Made by a program: the position numbers and the translations under genes. From positions 124,001 to 188,000 of the forward strand of contig NZ_ALAP01000032.1 in the NCBI RefSeq assembly GCF_000280905.1: a stretch of 64,000 nucleotides of DNA. The letters run 5' to 3'. Below, piece by piece: positions 8,572 through 16,696 of this stretch. Positions within the stretch are counted from its first letter, which is position 1, and each line of letters starts with the position of its first letter. The notes below the pieces were generated by a model, which worked only from the letters and a program-made list of their open reading frames with translations, was not told the origin of the DNA and ran no database searches. This DNA comes from Streptomyces sp. AA1529. GTDB taxonomy: Bacteria; Actinomycetota; Actinomycetes; Streptomycetales; Streptomycetaceae.

Positions 8572-9648
8572 ATGAAGAAGCACGCACGGCGGGCTGCCGC
8601 CGCAACCACCGCTGTCCTCACTCTCGCAGTTCTGGCCACCGCCTGCGGCGGCTCGGACGACAGCGCGGACTCCAAGACGGTCACTCTCGTCACCCACGAC
8701 TCGTTCGCCGTCTCGAAGTCCGTGCTGAAGGACTTCGAGAAGCGCAGCGGCTACAAGGTCGAGGTGCTGCGCGGCGGCGACGCGGGTGCCGCCGTGAACC
8801 AGGCGGTGCTCAACAAGGGCAACCCGCAGGGCGATGTCTTCTTCGGCGTCGACAACACGCTCCTCTCCCGCCCGCTCGACAAGGGCGTCTTCGCCCCCTA
8901 CGAGGCCGAAGGCCTGGCGAAGGTGCCCGGGCGGCTGCAGGCCGACCCGGAGAAGCACCGGGTCACCCCGGTGGACACGGGTGACGTGTGCGTCAACTAC
9001 GACCGCCGGTGGTTCGCCGACAAGAAGCTCGACCCGCCGCGTACCCTGCAGGACCTGGCGAAGCCCCGCTACAAGGACCTGCTGGTGACCGAGGACGCCG
9101 CCAACTCCTCTCCCGGACTGGCGTTCCTGCTGGCGAGCGTCGCCGAGTTCGGCGAGGACGGCTGGCAGGACTACTGGAAGAAGCTGCGCGCCAACGGGGC
9201 CGAGGTCGCCGGGAGCTGGGAGCAGGCCTACAACGACCGCTTCAGCGGCTCCCGCGAGGGCAAGGGCAAGGGCGACAAGCCGCTGGTCGTCTCCTACGCC
9301 TCCAGCCCGCCCGCCGAGGTCATGGGCGAGAAGAACCCGCCCGAACAGGCGCCGACCGGCGTGGCCAAGGGAACCTGCTTCCGGCAGACCGAGTACGCCG
9401 GGCTGCTCCGCGGCGCGAAGAACACCGAGGGCGGGCAGGCGCTGCTGGACTTCCTGCTCAGCAAGCGGTTCCAGGAGGACCTGCCGCTGAAGATGTTCGT
9501 CAACCCGGTCCGCGAGGACGCCCGGCTGCCGGAGCTGTTCACCAAGTACGGCGAGACCGTGGACGACCCCGCCACCGTCGCCCCGCGGAAGATCGCGGAA
9601 CACCGGGAGCAGTGGATCAAGACGTGGACGTCGCTCGCCGTGAAGTAG
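8572..9648 (+). CDS. thiB: Thiamine-type ABC transporter substrate-binding lipoprotein
   Basis: Captures thiamine (or a precursor or phosphate) outside the membrane and delivers it to the permease. It has 358 residues with a signal peptide ending in lipobox LATAC (Cys25). The mature protein resembles the ThiB/periplasmic binding fold (VTLVTHDSFAVSK, GDVFFGVDNTLLSR, PVDTGDVCVNYD). The ATG at 8572 is 11 bases after GGAAG, inside the riboswitch stem. The TPP riboswitch, rather than the fold alone, supports the thiamine assignment. First gene of the three-gene importer. Confidence 0.92.
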   Translation: MKKHARRAAAATTAVLTLAVLATACGGSDDSADSKTVTLVTHDSFAVSKSVLKDFEKRSGYKVEVLRGGDAGAAVNQAVLNKGNPQGDVFFGVDNTLLSRPLDKGVFAPYEAEGLAKVPGRLQADPEKHRVTPVDTGDVCVNYDRRWFADKKLDPPRTLQDLAKPRYKDLLVTEDAANSSPGLAFLLASVAEFGEDGWQDYWKKLRANGAEVAGSWEQAYNDRFSGSREGKGKGDKPLVVSYASSPPAEVMGEKNPPEQAPTGVAKGTCFRQTEYAGLLRGAKNTEGGQALLDFLLSKRFQEDLPLKMFVNPVREDARLPELFTKYGETVDDPATVAPRKIAEHREQWIKTWTSLAVK

Positions 9649-11399
9649 CCGCCCGCGACGCCGCGGCCCGGGCCCTCCCGGACTCTCCGGAAGGGCCGGT
9701 GCCTCCCGGCGCCCCGGACGGCCCCACCGTGCGACCGTCCGCCGCCGCGAACCACCGCGGCGGCGGCTCCGGCGCGCGGCTCGCGCTGATGGCCGTCCCG
9801 GCGGCGTTCTTCGTGCTCTTCTTCGGCTACCCGGTGGCCGCGATCGTCCTCCGCGGGCTGCACGAGGGCGGCAGCTGGCGGACCGGCCGGATCGCCCGGG
9901 TGCTCGGCGATCCCGACATCCTCCAGGTGCTCTGGTTCACGCTGTGGCAGGCCGCGGCCTCCACCGCGCTCACTCTGGCGCTGGCCCTTCCCGGCGCCTA
10001 CGTGTTCGCACGGTTCGACTTTCCGGGCAAGCAGCTGCTGCGCGCCGTGGTGACGGTGCCGTTCGTGCTGCCGACCGTCGTCGTCGGCTCCGCCTTCCTC
10101 GCGCTGGCCGGGCGCGGGGGAGCGCTGGACGTCTGGTTCGGGGTACGGCTGGACACCAGCGTGTGGGCGATCCTGCTGGCGCACGTCTTCTTCAACTACG
10201 CGGTTGTCGTGCGCACCGTCGGCAGCCTGTGGTCCCAGCTCGACCCGCGCCAGGAGGAAGCCGCACGCGTCCTGGGCGCCGGCCGGTTCACCGCCTGGCG
10301 GCGAGTCACCCTGCCCGCGCTGGCGCCGTCCGTGGCGGCGGCCGCACTGATCGTCTTTCTGTTCACCTTCACCAGCTTCGGCGTCATCCAGGTCCTGGGC
10401 GGGCCGCGGTACGCCACGCTGGAGGTCGAGATCTACCGGCAGACAGCCACCCTGCTGGACCTGCCGACCGCCGCCGTGCTGACGCTCACCCAACTCGCGG
10501 CCGTCGCCGCGCTGCTGGCCGTGCACGCCTGGGCACTGCGCAAGCGGGAGAGCGCGCTCAGCCTGGTGCCCGCTGAGCAGACCGCCCGCCGTCCGGCAGG
10601 GCCCGGCCAGTGGACGACGATCGGCGCCGTGCTGGGGGTGATGCTCGTGCTGACGGCCGCACCGCTGCTCGTACTGGTCCAGCGGGCACTCGACGGACCC
10701 GACGGATACGGTCTCGCCTTCTTCCGCGCGCTGGGCGCCCGCTCCGACAGCGCGACCTTCGTCGTCGCGCCCGTCGAGGCCATCGGCAACTCACTGGCCT
10801 ACGCCGCCGTGGCGACGGCCATCGCCCTGGTGGTGGGCGGGCTGGCCGCCGCCGCCCTGACCCGGCGGGCCGGTCGGCTGGTGCGGGGTTTCGACGCGCT
10901 GCTGATGCTCCCGCTCGGCACCTCCGCCGTCACCGTCGGTTTCGGCTTCCTCGTCGCGCTGGACGAGCCGCCACTGGATCTGCGGTCGAGCTGGATCCTG
11001 GTACCGCTGGCCCAGGCGCTGGTCGGCGTGCCGTTCGTCATCCGCACCATGCTGCCGGTGCTGCGCGCCGTGGACGTGAGGCTGCGGGAGACCGCGGCCG
11101 TGCTGGGCGCCTCCCCGCTGCGGGCCTGGCGGGAGGTCGATTTCCCGCTGGTGCGCCGCGCGCTGCTGGTGGCCGCCGGGTTCGCCTTCACCGTCTCGCT
11201 GGGCGAGTTCGGCGCGACCGTGTTCATCGCCCGGCCCGACGCGCCCACCCTGCCGGTCGCGGTGGCCCGGCTGCTGGGGCGGGCCGGGGAGGCACACTAC
11301 GGGCAGGCCATGGCCCTGAGCACGCTCCTCATGCTCGTCTGCGCGGGGGTACTGCTCGCGCTGGAGCGGGTGCGGACCGACGGCCGGAGGGAGTTGTAG
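9624..11399 (+). CDS. thiP: Thiamine-type ABC transporter permease (fused)
   Basis: Integral-membrane channel of the importer, with two MetI-type permease domains in one chain as in ThiP. Each half has its EAA loop for ATPase contact (EEAARVLGAGRFTAWRR in the first, RETAAVLGASPLRAWRE in the second) and about six membrane segments. The GTG at 9624 overlaps the end of the binding-protein gene by 25 bases and gives 591 residues with a hydrophilic N-terminus of about 50. Internal GTGs nearer the first membrane segment are also possible. The stop abuts the ATPase start. Confidence 0.9.
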   Translation: MDVARREVAARDAAARALPDSPEGPVPPGAPDGPTVRPSAAANHRGGGSGARLALMAVPAAFFVLFFGYPVAAIVLRGLHEGGSWRTGRIARVLGDPDILQVLWFTLWQAAASTALTLALALPGAYVFARFDFPGKQLLRAVVTVPFVLPTVVVGSAFLALAGRGGALDVWFGVRLDTSVWAILLAHVFFNYAVVVRTVGSLWSQLDPRQEEAARVLGAGRFTAWRRVTLPALAPSVAAAALIVFLFTFTSFGVIQVLGGPRYATLEVEIYRQTATLLDLPTAAVLTLTQLAAVAALLAVHAWALRKRESALSLVPAEQTARRPAGPGQWTTIGAVLGVMLVLTAAPLLVLVQRALDGPDGYGLAFFRALGARSDSATFVVAPVEAIGNSLAYAAVATAIALVVGGLAAAALTRRAGRLVRGFDALLMLPLGTSAVTVGFGFLVALDEPPLDLRSSWILVPLAQALVGVPFVIRTMLPVLRAVDVRLRETAAVLGASPLRAWREVDFPLVRRALLVAAGFAFTVSLGEFGATVFIARPDAPTLPVAVARLLGRAGEAHYGQAMALSTLLMLVCAGVLLALERVRTDGRREL

Positions 11400-12518
11400 A
11401 TGCTGCGGTTGGACGGAGTGACCGTGAGCTTCGGCGAGCGGACCGCGTTGGACGCGGTCGGCCTCGAGGTGGCCGCGCACGAGACGGTGTGTGTCCTGGG
11501 GCCCAGCGGCAGCGGCAAGTCCACCCTGCTGCGCGTCGTCGCGGGGCTGCAGGAGGTCAGCAGCGGCCGGGTGCTGCTGTCGGGGCAGGACCAGACCGGT
11601 GTGCCGCCGCACCGGCGGGGCGTCGGCCTGATGTTCCAGGACCACCAGCTCTTCCCGCAGCGCGACGTCGCCGGAAACGTCGGCTTCGGACCGCGGATGC
11701 ACGGCATGGGGCGGGCCGAGGCCGACCGCCGGGTCGCCGAGCTGCTGGACCTGGTGGGGCTGCCGGGGGCGGGACGGCGGGCGGTGACCGCGCTGTCCGG
11801 CGGCGAGCAGCAGCGGGTCGCGCTGGCCCGCGCGCTGGCCCCGGAGCCGAGGCTGCTGATGCTGGACGAGCCGCTGGGCCAGCTCGACCGCGGACTGCGC
11901 GAGCGCCTCGTCGTCGAGCTGCGCAGCCTGTTCCGCAGGCTGGGTACGACGGTGCTCGCGGTCACCCACGACCACGGGGAGGCGTTCGCGCTCGCCGACC
12001 GGGTCGTGGTGATGGAGCGCGGCCGCATCGCCCAGGCGGGCACCCCGCTGGAGGTCTGGCAGCGCCCCGCCTCCGAGTTCGTCGCCCGCTTCCTGGGATT
12101 CGACAACATCACCCCGGCCAGCGTCGACGACGGGACCGCGGACACCGTCTGGGGGAGGCTACCCGTGCCCGACGGCACCCCGCGGGGCGACGGCCAGGTG
12201 CTCGTGCGGCCCGGCGGTGTGCTGCTGCGCGAGCCCGGGGAGGGGCTGCGCTGCACGGTGGAGGCGCGCACGTTCCGCGGCGGGGACGCCTCCATGGTCA
12301 CCGTGCTGCTGCGTCCGGACGCGGGACCGCCTCTGGAGGCGGCCTGCACGCTGCGGGACGCGCCGCGGGAGGGCGCCGAGGTGGGGGTCGTCTTCGACCC
12401 GCGGGAGGTGGTCGCCCTGGCTGCCCCGCACGGCGCACCGGAAGCACCCCGCACCCCCGCGCCGCGGAAGGCGGACCCGGGTCATGGCTCTCCGTCCGGC
12501 TCGGGCCGGATCCGGTAG
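11400..12518 (+). CDS. thiQ: Thiamine-type ABC transporter ATP-binding protein
   Basis: ATPase that powers uptake through the fused permease. It has 372 residues: Walker A GPSGSGKST (34-42), signature LSGGEQQ (132-138), Walker B RLLMLDEP (151-158) and an H-switch in AVTHDHGE. A C-terminal region of about 130 residues looks like a TOBE-type regulatory domain, making it longer than E. coli ThiQ. The ATG at 11400 immediately follows the permease stop with no gap, indicating translational coupling. It ends before a convergent ABC pair. Confidence 0.9.
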   Translation: MLRLDGVTVSFGERTALDAVGLEVAAHETVCVLGPSGSGKSTLLRVVAGLQEVSSGRVLLSGQDQTGVPPHRRGVGLMFQDHQLFPQRDVAGNVGFGPRMHGMGRAEADRRVAELLDLVGLPGAGRRAVTALSGGEQQRVALARALAPEPRLLMLDEPLGQLDRGLRERLVVELRSLFRRLGTTVLAVTHDHGEAFALADRVVVMERGRIAQAGTPLEVWQRPASEFVARFLGFDNITPASVDDGTADTVWGRLPVPDGTPRGDGQVLVRPGGVLLREPGEGLRCTVEARTFRGGDASMVTVLLRPDAGPPLEAACTLRDAPREGAEVGVVFDPREVVALAAPHGAPEAPRTPAPRKADPGHGSPSGSGRIR

Positions 12519-12530
12519 CCGCAGGAGCGG

Positions 12531-13772
12531 TCAGCCCGTGGGCAGTGCCGTCAACAGCCCGCCGGCCGCCACGAGCGGCGCGCACACCGCCGCGGTGGCG
12601 GCGGCTCGCAGCAGTGCCACACCCCGGCCCAGCTGTCGCGGCGCCCCGAGGCGGTCCAGCAGCTCCCGGACGGGGGCACGGCCGCGCCGGACCCGGGCGA
12701 GCGCGGCCAGCCCGGCCGCGGCAGTACAGCATCCGGTCAGGGCAGCGGCGAGTACCAGCAGCGGGCCGGGAGCGGGCAGCCCGGCTCCGGTCAGGTGGGC
12801 CCGGACGACCGCGACCAGTGCCGCCGCCACCGCGCTCAGCGCACCCAGCGGACGACCGGCGACGGCCGCTTCGCGGACGAGTGAGCGGCCGGCCAGCAGC
12901 CGCACCGGGCCCGGTCGGGCGACCCCCAGCAGATGCCCGCTCAGGGCCACCAGTCCGGGGCCGGCCACCACCAGGCCCACTCCGATGAGCGTCCATCCGG
13001 CGGCGAACGGCCAGCCCGCCACGGCACCGGGAAGTTCCGCCGGGACCCGGGCGCCGCGGCCGGTGCCGCGCGCCGCATGCGCCGCCAGCAGCAGGCCCGC
13101 CGTTCCGGTCAGCAGGCCGGAGACCGCTTGCAGGGCGCTGCGCAGCAGTCCGGCGCGGTACGGGGTGCCCGTACCGTCCCGCCGGGCCGATTCCGCAGCG
13201 CGGCGGCTGTCCGTGACCCGCCCGGAACCCGACGGCTCGGGGGCCGCGGCGCCGGGCCGGGCACCCCAGGCGGCTGCGAGGGCGGCCACCGCCGGGAGCA
13301 CGCTCAGCAGCGTCACGGCGGCGGGGACGGGGAGCGGGGGGCCCTGCAGCGGCAGCAGGGCCGACGGGCGGGGCAGGTTCAGTACCGACAGCGAGCCGCC
13401 CGCGCTCTCGACGCCTCCCCGTACGGTCAGCAGGAGCGTCAGCGCGCTGCCCGCCAGGCCGGGTACCGCGGCGGTGCGTGCGGCCAGCAGCGGCAGCCTG
13501 GCCGGTCCCAGCCCGGCGGCGTGCAGGCCGAGCCGGGTCCCGGCCCGGGGTTCGGTGCGCCCGAGGACCGCGGCCGGCTGCGCGGTGGCGGCGAGGGGGA
13601 TCAGGCACCACAGCAGCCGGGTCAGGACGGCCACCCGGTGCCCGGGGTGTTCCAGGGCGTAGGAGAGCGCGGCGAGCAGCAGCAGGCCGCCGCCGGCGGA
13701 GGCGCACAGCAGCAGCAGGCGGAGCAGCAGCGCCGCGGGCGTCGCGGTGAGCGTCAGACGGAGAGTGAGCAC
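12531..13772 (-). CDS. Multi-spanning membrane protein, probable ABC permease partner
   Basis: Unrecognised integral membrane protein of about 413 residues with roughly eight to ten hydrophobic segments (for example LLLRLLLLCASAGGGLLLLAAL and FAAGWTLIGVGLVVAGPGLV). The GTG at 13772 lies inside the 3' end of the ATPase gene (19-base overlap), so it is translationally coupled to it. The pairing with a LolD/MacB-like ATPase suggests an FtsX-type permease, but no FtsX extracellular domain or signature could be identified. It converges on the thiamine transporter operon with only 12 bases between stops. Confidence 0.65.
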   Translation of the reverse strand: MLTLRLTLTATPAALLLRLLLLCASAGGGLLLLAALSYALEHPGHRVAVLTRLLWCLIPLAATAQPAAVLGRTEPRAGTRLGLHAAGLGPARLPLLAARTAAVPGLAGSALTLLLTVRGGVESAGGSLSVLNLPRPSALLPLQGPPLPVPAAVTLLSVLPAVAALAAAWGARPGAAAPEPSGSGRVTDSRRAAESARRDGTGTPYRAGLLRSALQAVSGLLTGTAGLLLAAHAARGTGRGARVPAELPGAVAGWPFAAGWTLIGVGLVVAGPGLVALSGHLLGVARPGPVRLLAGRSLVREAAVAGRPLGALSAVAAALVAVVRAHLTGAGLPAPGPLLVLAAALTGCCTAAAGLAALARVRRGRAPVRELLDRLGAPRQLGRGVALLRAAATAAVCAPLVAAGGLLTALPTG

Positions 13773-14533
13773 GCAGCCGCGCCTTCCGGTCCTGCGGACA
13801 CCGCGGCCGGGGCGCCGGGCGCGGGGGTGCGCGCCCGGCGGCCGTCGGTGAGGGCGACGATGCGGTCGGCGAGCGCGGCGCCGGTCGCCTCCGCGGTGCG
13901 TGCCGCCTGGTCGAGTGCGAAGTCGTGCCCGGCGAGGAGGACGGTGATGCCCTGCGAGCGGGCCGCGGCGCTGAGCGCCCGCAGTACTTGGGCGCGGTCG
14001 GTCTGGTGCAGGGGTGCCGTGGGCTCGTCGGCGAAGAGCACCGTGGGGGAGTGGACCAGTGCCCGGGCCACGGCGACGCGCTGGCGCTGGGCCTGCCGGA
14101 GCGCGGGCGGCCGCTTGCCGGCGCAGTCCGCGACGTCCAGCCGCTCCAGCCAGGAGCACGCCGTGCTGCGGGCCGTGCGGTATCCGTCCCCCTGCAGCAG
14201 GAGGGGGAGCGCGGCGTTCTCCCAGGCGGTCAGTTCGGGGACGAGACGCGGGGTGCTGTCGATCCAGCCGAAGCGGTGCAGCCGCAGCCGCTCCCGCGCT
14301 GCCCGGCCGAGGGTGTGCACGGGGGCGCTGTTGAACCACACCTCGCCCTGGTCCGGCAGCAGCTGCCCGGACATGCAGCGCAGCAGTGTGGTCTTCCCGC
14401 TGCCCCGCGGCCCTGTGACGGCGAGGATCTCGCCTTCCCGGACGCCGAGCGAGACGCCTTGCAGCGCGGGTGAGCCGTCGTGGGCGTAGTGCAGTCCTCG
14501 CGCCCAGAGCACGTCGTCCGGCGGGGCGGCCAT
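13754..14533 (-). CDS. ABC ATPase with degenerate signature motif
   Basis: LolD/MacB-like ABC nucleotide-binding subunit of 259 residues. Walker A GPRGSGKTT (41-49), Walker B TVLFADEPT (164-172) and the switch His (LLAGHD) are present. The signature LSGGQ is replaced by ALRQAQ (144-149), and the Q-loop Gln appears to be Ser (WIDSTPRLVPELTAWEN). ATP binding is plausible but hydrolysis may be weak. The ATG at 14533 is preferred over the upstream ATG at 14566 because GGAGG is 6 bases from it. It is co-transcribed with the overlapping membrane gene; substrate unknown. Confidence 0.85.
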   Translation of the reverse strand: MAAPPDDVLWARGLHYAHDGSPALQGVSLGVREGEILAVTGPRGSGKTTLLRCMSGQLLPDQGEVWFNSAPVHTLGRAARERLRLHRFGWIDSTPRLVPELTAWENAALPLLLQGDGYRTARSTACSWLERLDVADCAGKRPPALRQAQRQRVAVARALVHSPTVLFADEPTAPLHQTDRAQVLRALSAAARSQGITVLLAGHDFALDQAARTAEATGAALADRIVALTDGRRARTPAPGAPAAVSAGPEGAAACSLSV

Positions 14534-14584
14534 GGGGCACCTCCACTCAACATCGCGAGCCGTCATTCCCTCTGGAGGGTGAAA

Positions 14585-14630
14585 CGAGGGGCGGGGGCAT
14601 CGGTCACTGGATCGATGCCCCCGCCCCTCG
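14585..14630 (-). terminator. 18-bp perfect stem-loop
   Basis: 14585-14602 pairs perfectly with 14613-14630 around a 10-nt loop. It lies downstream of the aminotransferase gene and just upstream of the ABC ATPase gene, both leftward, so it isolates the two units. Confidence 0.85.
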
Positions 14631-14672
14631 TGCGGCCCTGTGCGGGTCGGGTGTCGTGCTCCGCGGTACGGC

Positions 14673-16052
14673 TCAGAGCTTCGTCCACGCCTCCGTGAGG
14701 ACGGAGCGGAGGATCTGCTCGGCCTCGTCGAAGACCTTCTGGTCGGAGATCAGCGGCGGGGCGAGCTGGACGACCGGGTCGCCCCGGTCGTCGGCGCGGC
14801 AGTAGAGGCCGTTCTCGAAGAGCGCCTTGGACAGGAAGCCGTACAGGACGCGCTCGGACTCCTCTTCGGTGAACGTCTCCTTGGTGGCCTTGTCCTTGAC
14901 GAGTTCGATGCCGTAGAAGAACCCGTTGCCGCGCACGTCGCCGACTATGGGCAGGTCGTGCAGCTTCTGCAGGGTGCTGAAGAAGCCGGCCTCGTTGTCG
15001 AGCACGTGCTGGTTGAGGCCCTCGCGCTCGAAGATGTCGAGGTTGGCCAGCGCGACGGCGGCCGAGACGGGGTGGCCGCCGAAGGTGTACCCGTGCAGGA
15101 ACGTGCTGTCACCGTGGTAGAAGGGCTCGGCGATCCGGTCGGAGATGACCGCGGCCCCTATCGGCGAGTAGCCGGAGGTCATGCCCTTGGCGCAGGTGAT
15201 GATGTCGGGCACGTAGCCGAACTTGTCGCAGGCGAAGACGGTGCCCAGCCGCCCGAAGGCGCAGATCACCTCGTCCGACACGAGCAGCACGTCGTACTGG
15301 TCGCAGATCTCCCGGACCCGCTGGAAGTAGCCGGGCGGCGGCGGGAAGCAGCCGCCCGCGTTCTGCACCGGTTCCAGGAAGACCGCGGCCACGGTCTCCG
15401 GGCCCTCGAAGAGGATCTGCTGCTCGATCTGGTCGGCGGCCCAGCGGCCGAACGCCTCGGGGTCGTCGCCGTGGATCGGGGCGCGGTAGATGTTGGTGTT
15501 GGGCACCTTGTGCGCGCCGGGGACCAGCGGCTCGTAGGGGGCCTTGAGCGCGGGCAGCCCGGTGATGGCCAGGGCGCCCTGCGGGGTGCCGTGGTAGGCG
15601 ACGGCGCGGGAGATGACCTTGTGCTTGAGCGGGTTGCCGGTCAGCTTGTGATAGTGCTTCGCCAGCTTCCACGCCGTCTCGACGGCCTCGCCGCCGCCGG
15701 TGGTGAAGAAGACCTTGTTCAGGTCGCCCGGGGCGTGCTGCGCGAGGCGCTCGGCCAGCTCGACGGCCTTGGGATGCGCATAGGACCAGATGGGGAAGAA
15801 GGCGAGGTCCTGGGCCTGCTTGTTGGCGGCCTCGGCCAGCTCGGCGCGGCCGTGCCCCGCCTGGACGACGAACAGGCCCGCCAGACCGTCGAGGTAGCGC
15901 TTGCCGTCGGTGTCGTAGATGTAGACGCCCTCGCCGCGGGCGATCGTCGGAACCGGCGCGTTCTGGTACGACGACATGCGGGTGAAGTGCATCCACAGGT
16001 GGTCGTTGGCGGTGCGGGAGAGGTCCTTGCTCACTGTTATCGCGTTCCCCAT
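14673..16052 (-). CDS. PLP-dependent omega-amino-acid / putrescine-type aminotransferase
   Basis: Class III aminotransferase of 459 residues that probably transaminates putrescine, another diamine or an omega-amino acid to the aldehyde. The PLP phosphate-binding region (TTGGGEAVETAWKLAK), the catalytic-lysine segment CAKGMTSGYSPIG and the cofactor-contacting VSDEVICAFGR are intact. The ATG at 16052 overlaps the upstream Lrp/AsnC gene by 16 bases. An in-frame GTG at 16034 is an alternative. The adjacent, divergently transcribed aminobutyraldehyde dehydrogenase would oxidise the product. Exact substrate is inferred from context, not read from residues. Confidence 0.88.
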   Translation of the reverse strand: MGNAITVSKDLSRTANDHLWMHFTRMSSYQNAPVPTIARGEGVYIYDTDGKRYLDGLAGLFVVQAGHGRAELAEAANKQAQDLAFFPIWSYAHPKAVELAERLAQHAPGDLNKVFFTTGGGEAVETAWKLAKHYHKLTGNPLKHKVISRAVAYHGTPQGALAITGLPALKAPYEPLVPGAHKVPNTNIYRAPIHGDDPEAFGRWAADQIEQQILFEGPETVAAVFLEPVQNAGGCFPPPPGYFQRVREICDQYDVLLVSDEVICAFGRLGTVFACDKFGYVPDIITCAKGMTSGYSPIGAAVISDRIAEPFYHGDSTFLHGYTFGGHPVSAAVALANLDIFEREGLNQHVLDNEAGFFSTLQKLHDLPIVGDVRGNGFFYGIELVKDKATKETFTEEESERVLYGFLSKALFENGLYCRADDRGDPVVQLAPPLISDQKVFDEAEQILRSVLTEAWTKL

Positions 16053-16525
16053 GTGTAGGTCTGCTTGCGCAGCTTGAGGTAGACGAAGCTCTCCGTCGAG
16101 CGCACGCCCGGCAGGGTCCGGATGCGTTTGTTGATCAGTTCGAGGAGATGGTCGTCGTCGTGGCACACGATCTCGACGAGCAGATCGAACGAGCCCGCCG
16201 CGATGACGACGTAGTCGACCTCGTCGAGCCCGGCGAGCGCGTCGGCGACCGGTTCGACGTCCCCGTCGACCGTGACGCCGAGCATCGCCTGGCGCATGAA
16301 GCCGACGGTGAGCGGATCGGTCACGGCGACGATCTGCATGACGCCCTGCTCCTGGAGCTTCTGGACGCGCTGCCGCACGGCCGCCTCGGAAAGCCCGACG
16401 GCTTTGCCGATGGCGGCGTACGGGCGCCGTCCGTCCTCCTGGAGCTGTTCGATGATTGCCAGGGACACGGCATCCAGGGACGAGGAGCCTGCTGTCTTCT
16501 TCGAGTCGCGAGCCACGGGTGCCAC
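16037..16525 (-). CDS. Lrp/AsnC-family transcriptional regulator
   Basis: A 162-residue regulator with an N-terminal winged helix-turn-helix (DAVSLAIIEQLQEDGRRPY onward, recognition part GLSEAAVRQRVQKLQ) and a C-terminal RAM/AsnC ligand domain that forms octamers and senses amino acids. It is co-transcribed with the aminotransferase by overlap and faces the dehydrogenase gene at 16697, so the shared 170-base gap is its likely operator region. Start codon is uncertain: GTG 16525 and GTG 16516 are both possible and neither has a clear ribosome binding site. Confidence 0.92.
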   Translation of the reverse strand: MAPVARDSKKTAGSSSLDAVSLAIIEQLQEDGRRPYAAIGKAVGLSEAAVRQRVQKLQEQGVMQIVAVTDPLTVGFMRQAMLGVTVDGDVEPVADALAGLDEVDYVVIAAGSFDLLVEIVCHDDDHLLELINKRIRTLPGVRSTESFVYLKLRKQTYTWGTR

Positions 16526-16696
16526 TGTGCATGAGACATCCGCCGTCCCGCAACCCTTGAGCGATGTAATCCGCAGCCAATCGACTGACTCGGCACTGAT
16601 TCCGTTGTTCAGCGGCGGTGGGCGTATCGAAAACGTTGCTCGGCCGGTTAGGGTGGCGGTCTCACCCATTGGACAACGGAGCAGGAGGGGTGCGAA

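Noticed and set aside
6739-9603. Leftward open frame of about 950 codons antisense to cdsA, rlmN and the thiamine-binding gene
   Set aside because: Shadow of three certain rightward genes and the riboswitch; no protein signature.
14673-16580. Possible Lrp/AsnC-aminotransferase fusion in one frame
   Set aside because: The upstream part is the regulator gene read out of frame; the regulator has its own stop at 16037 and the aminotransferase starts at 16052.
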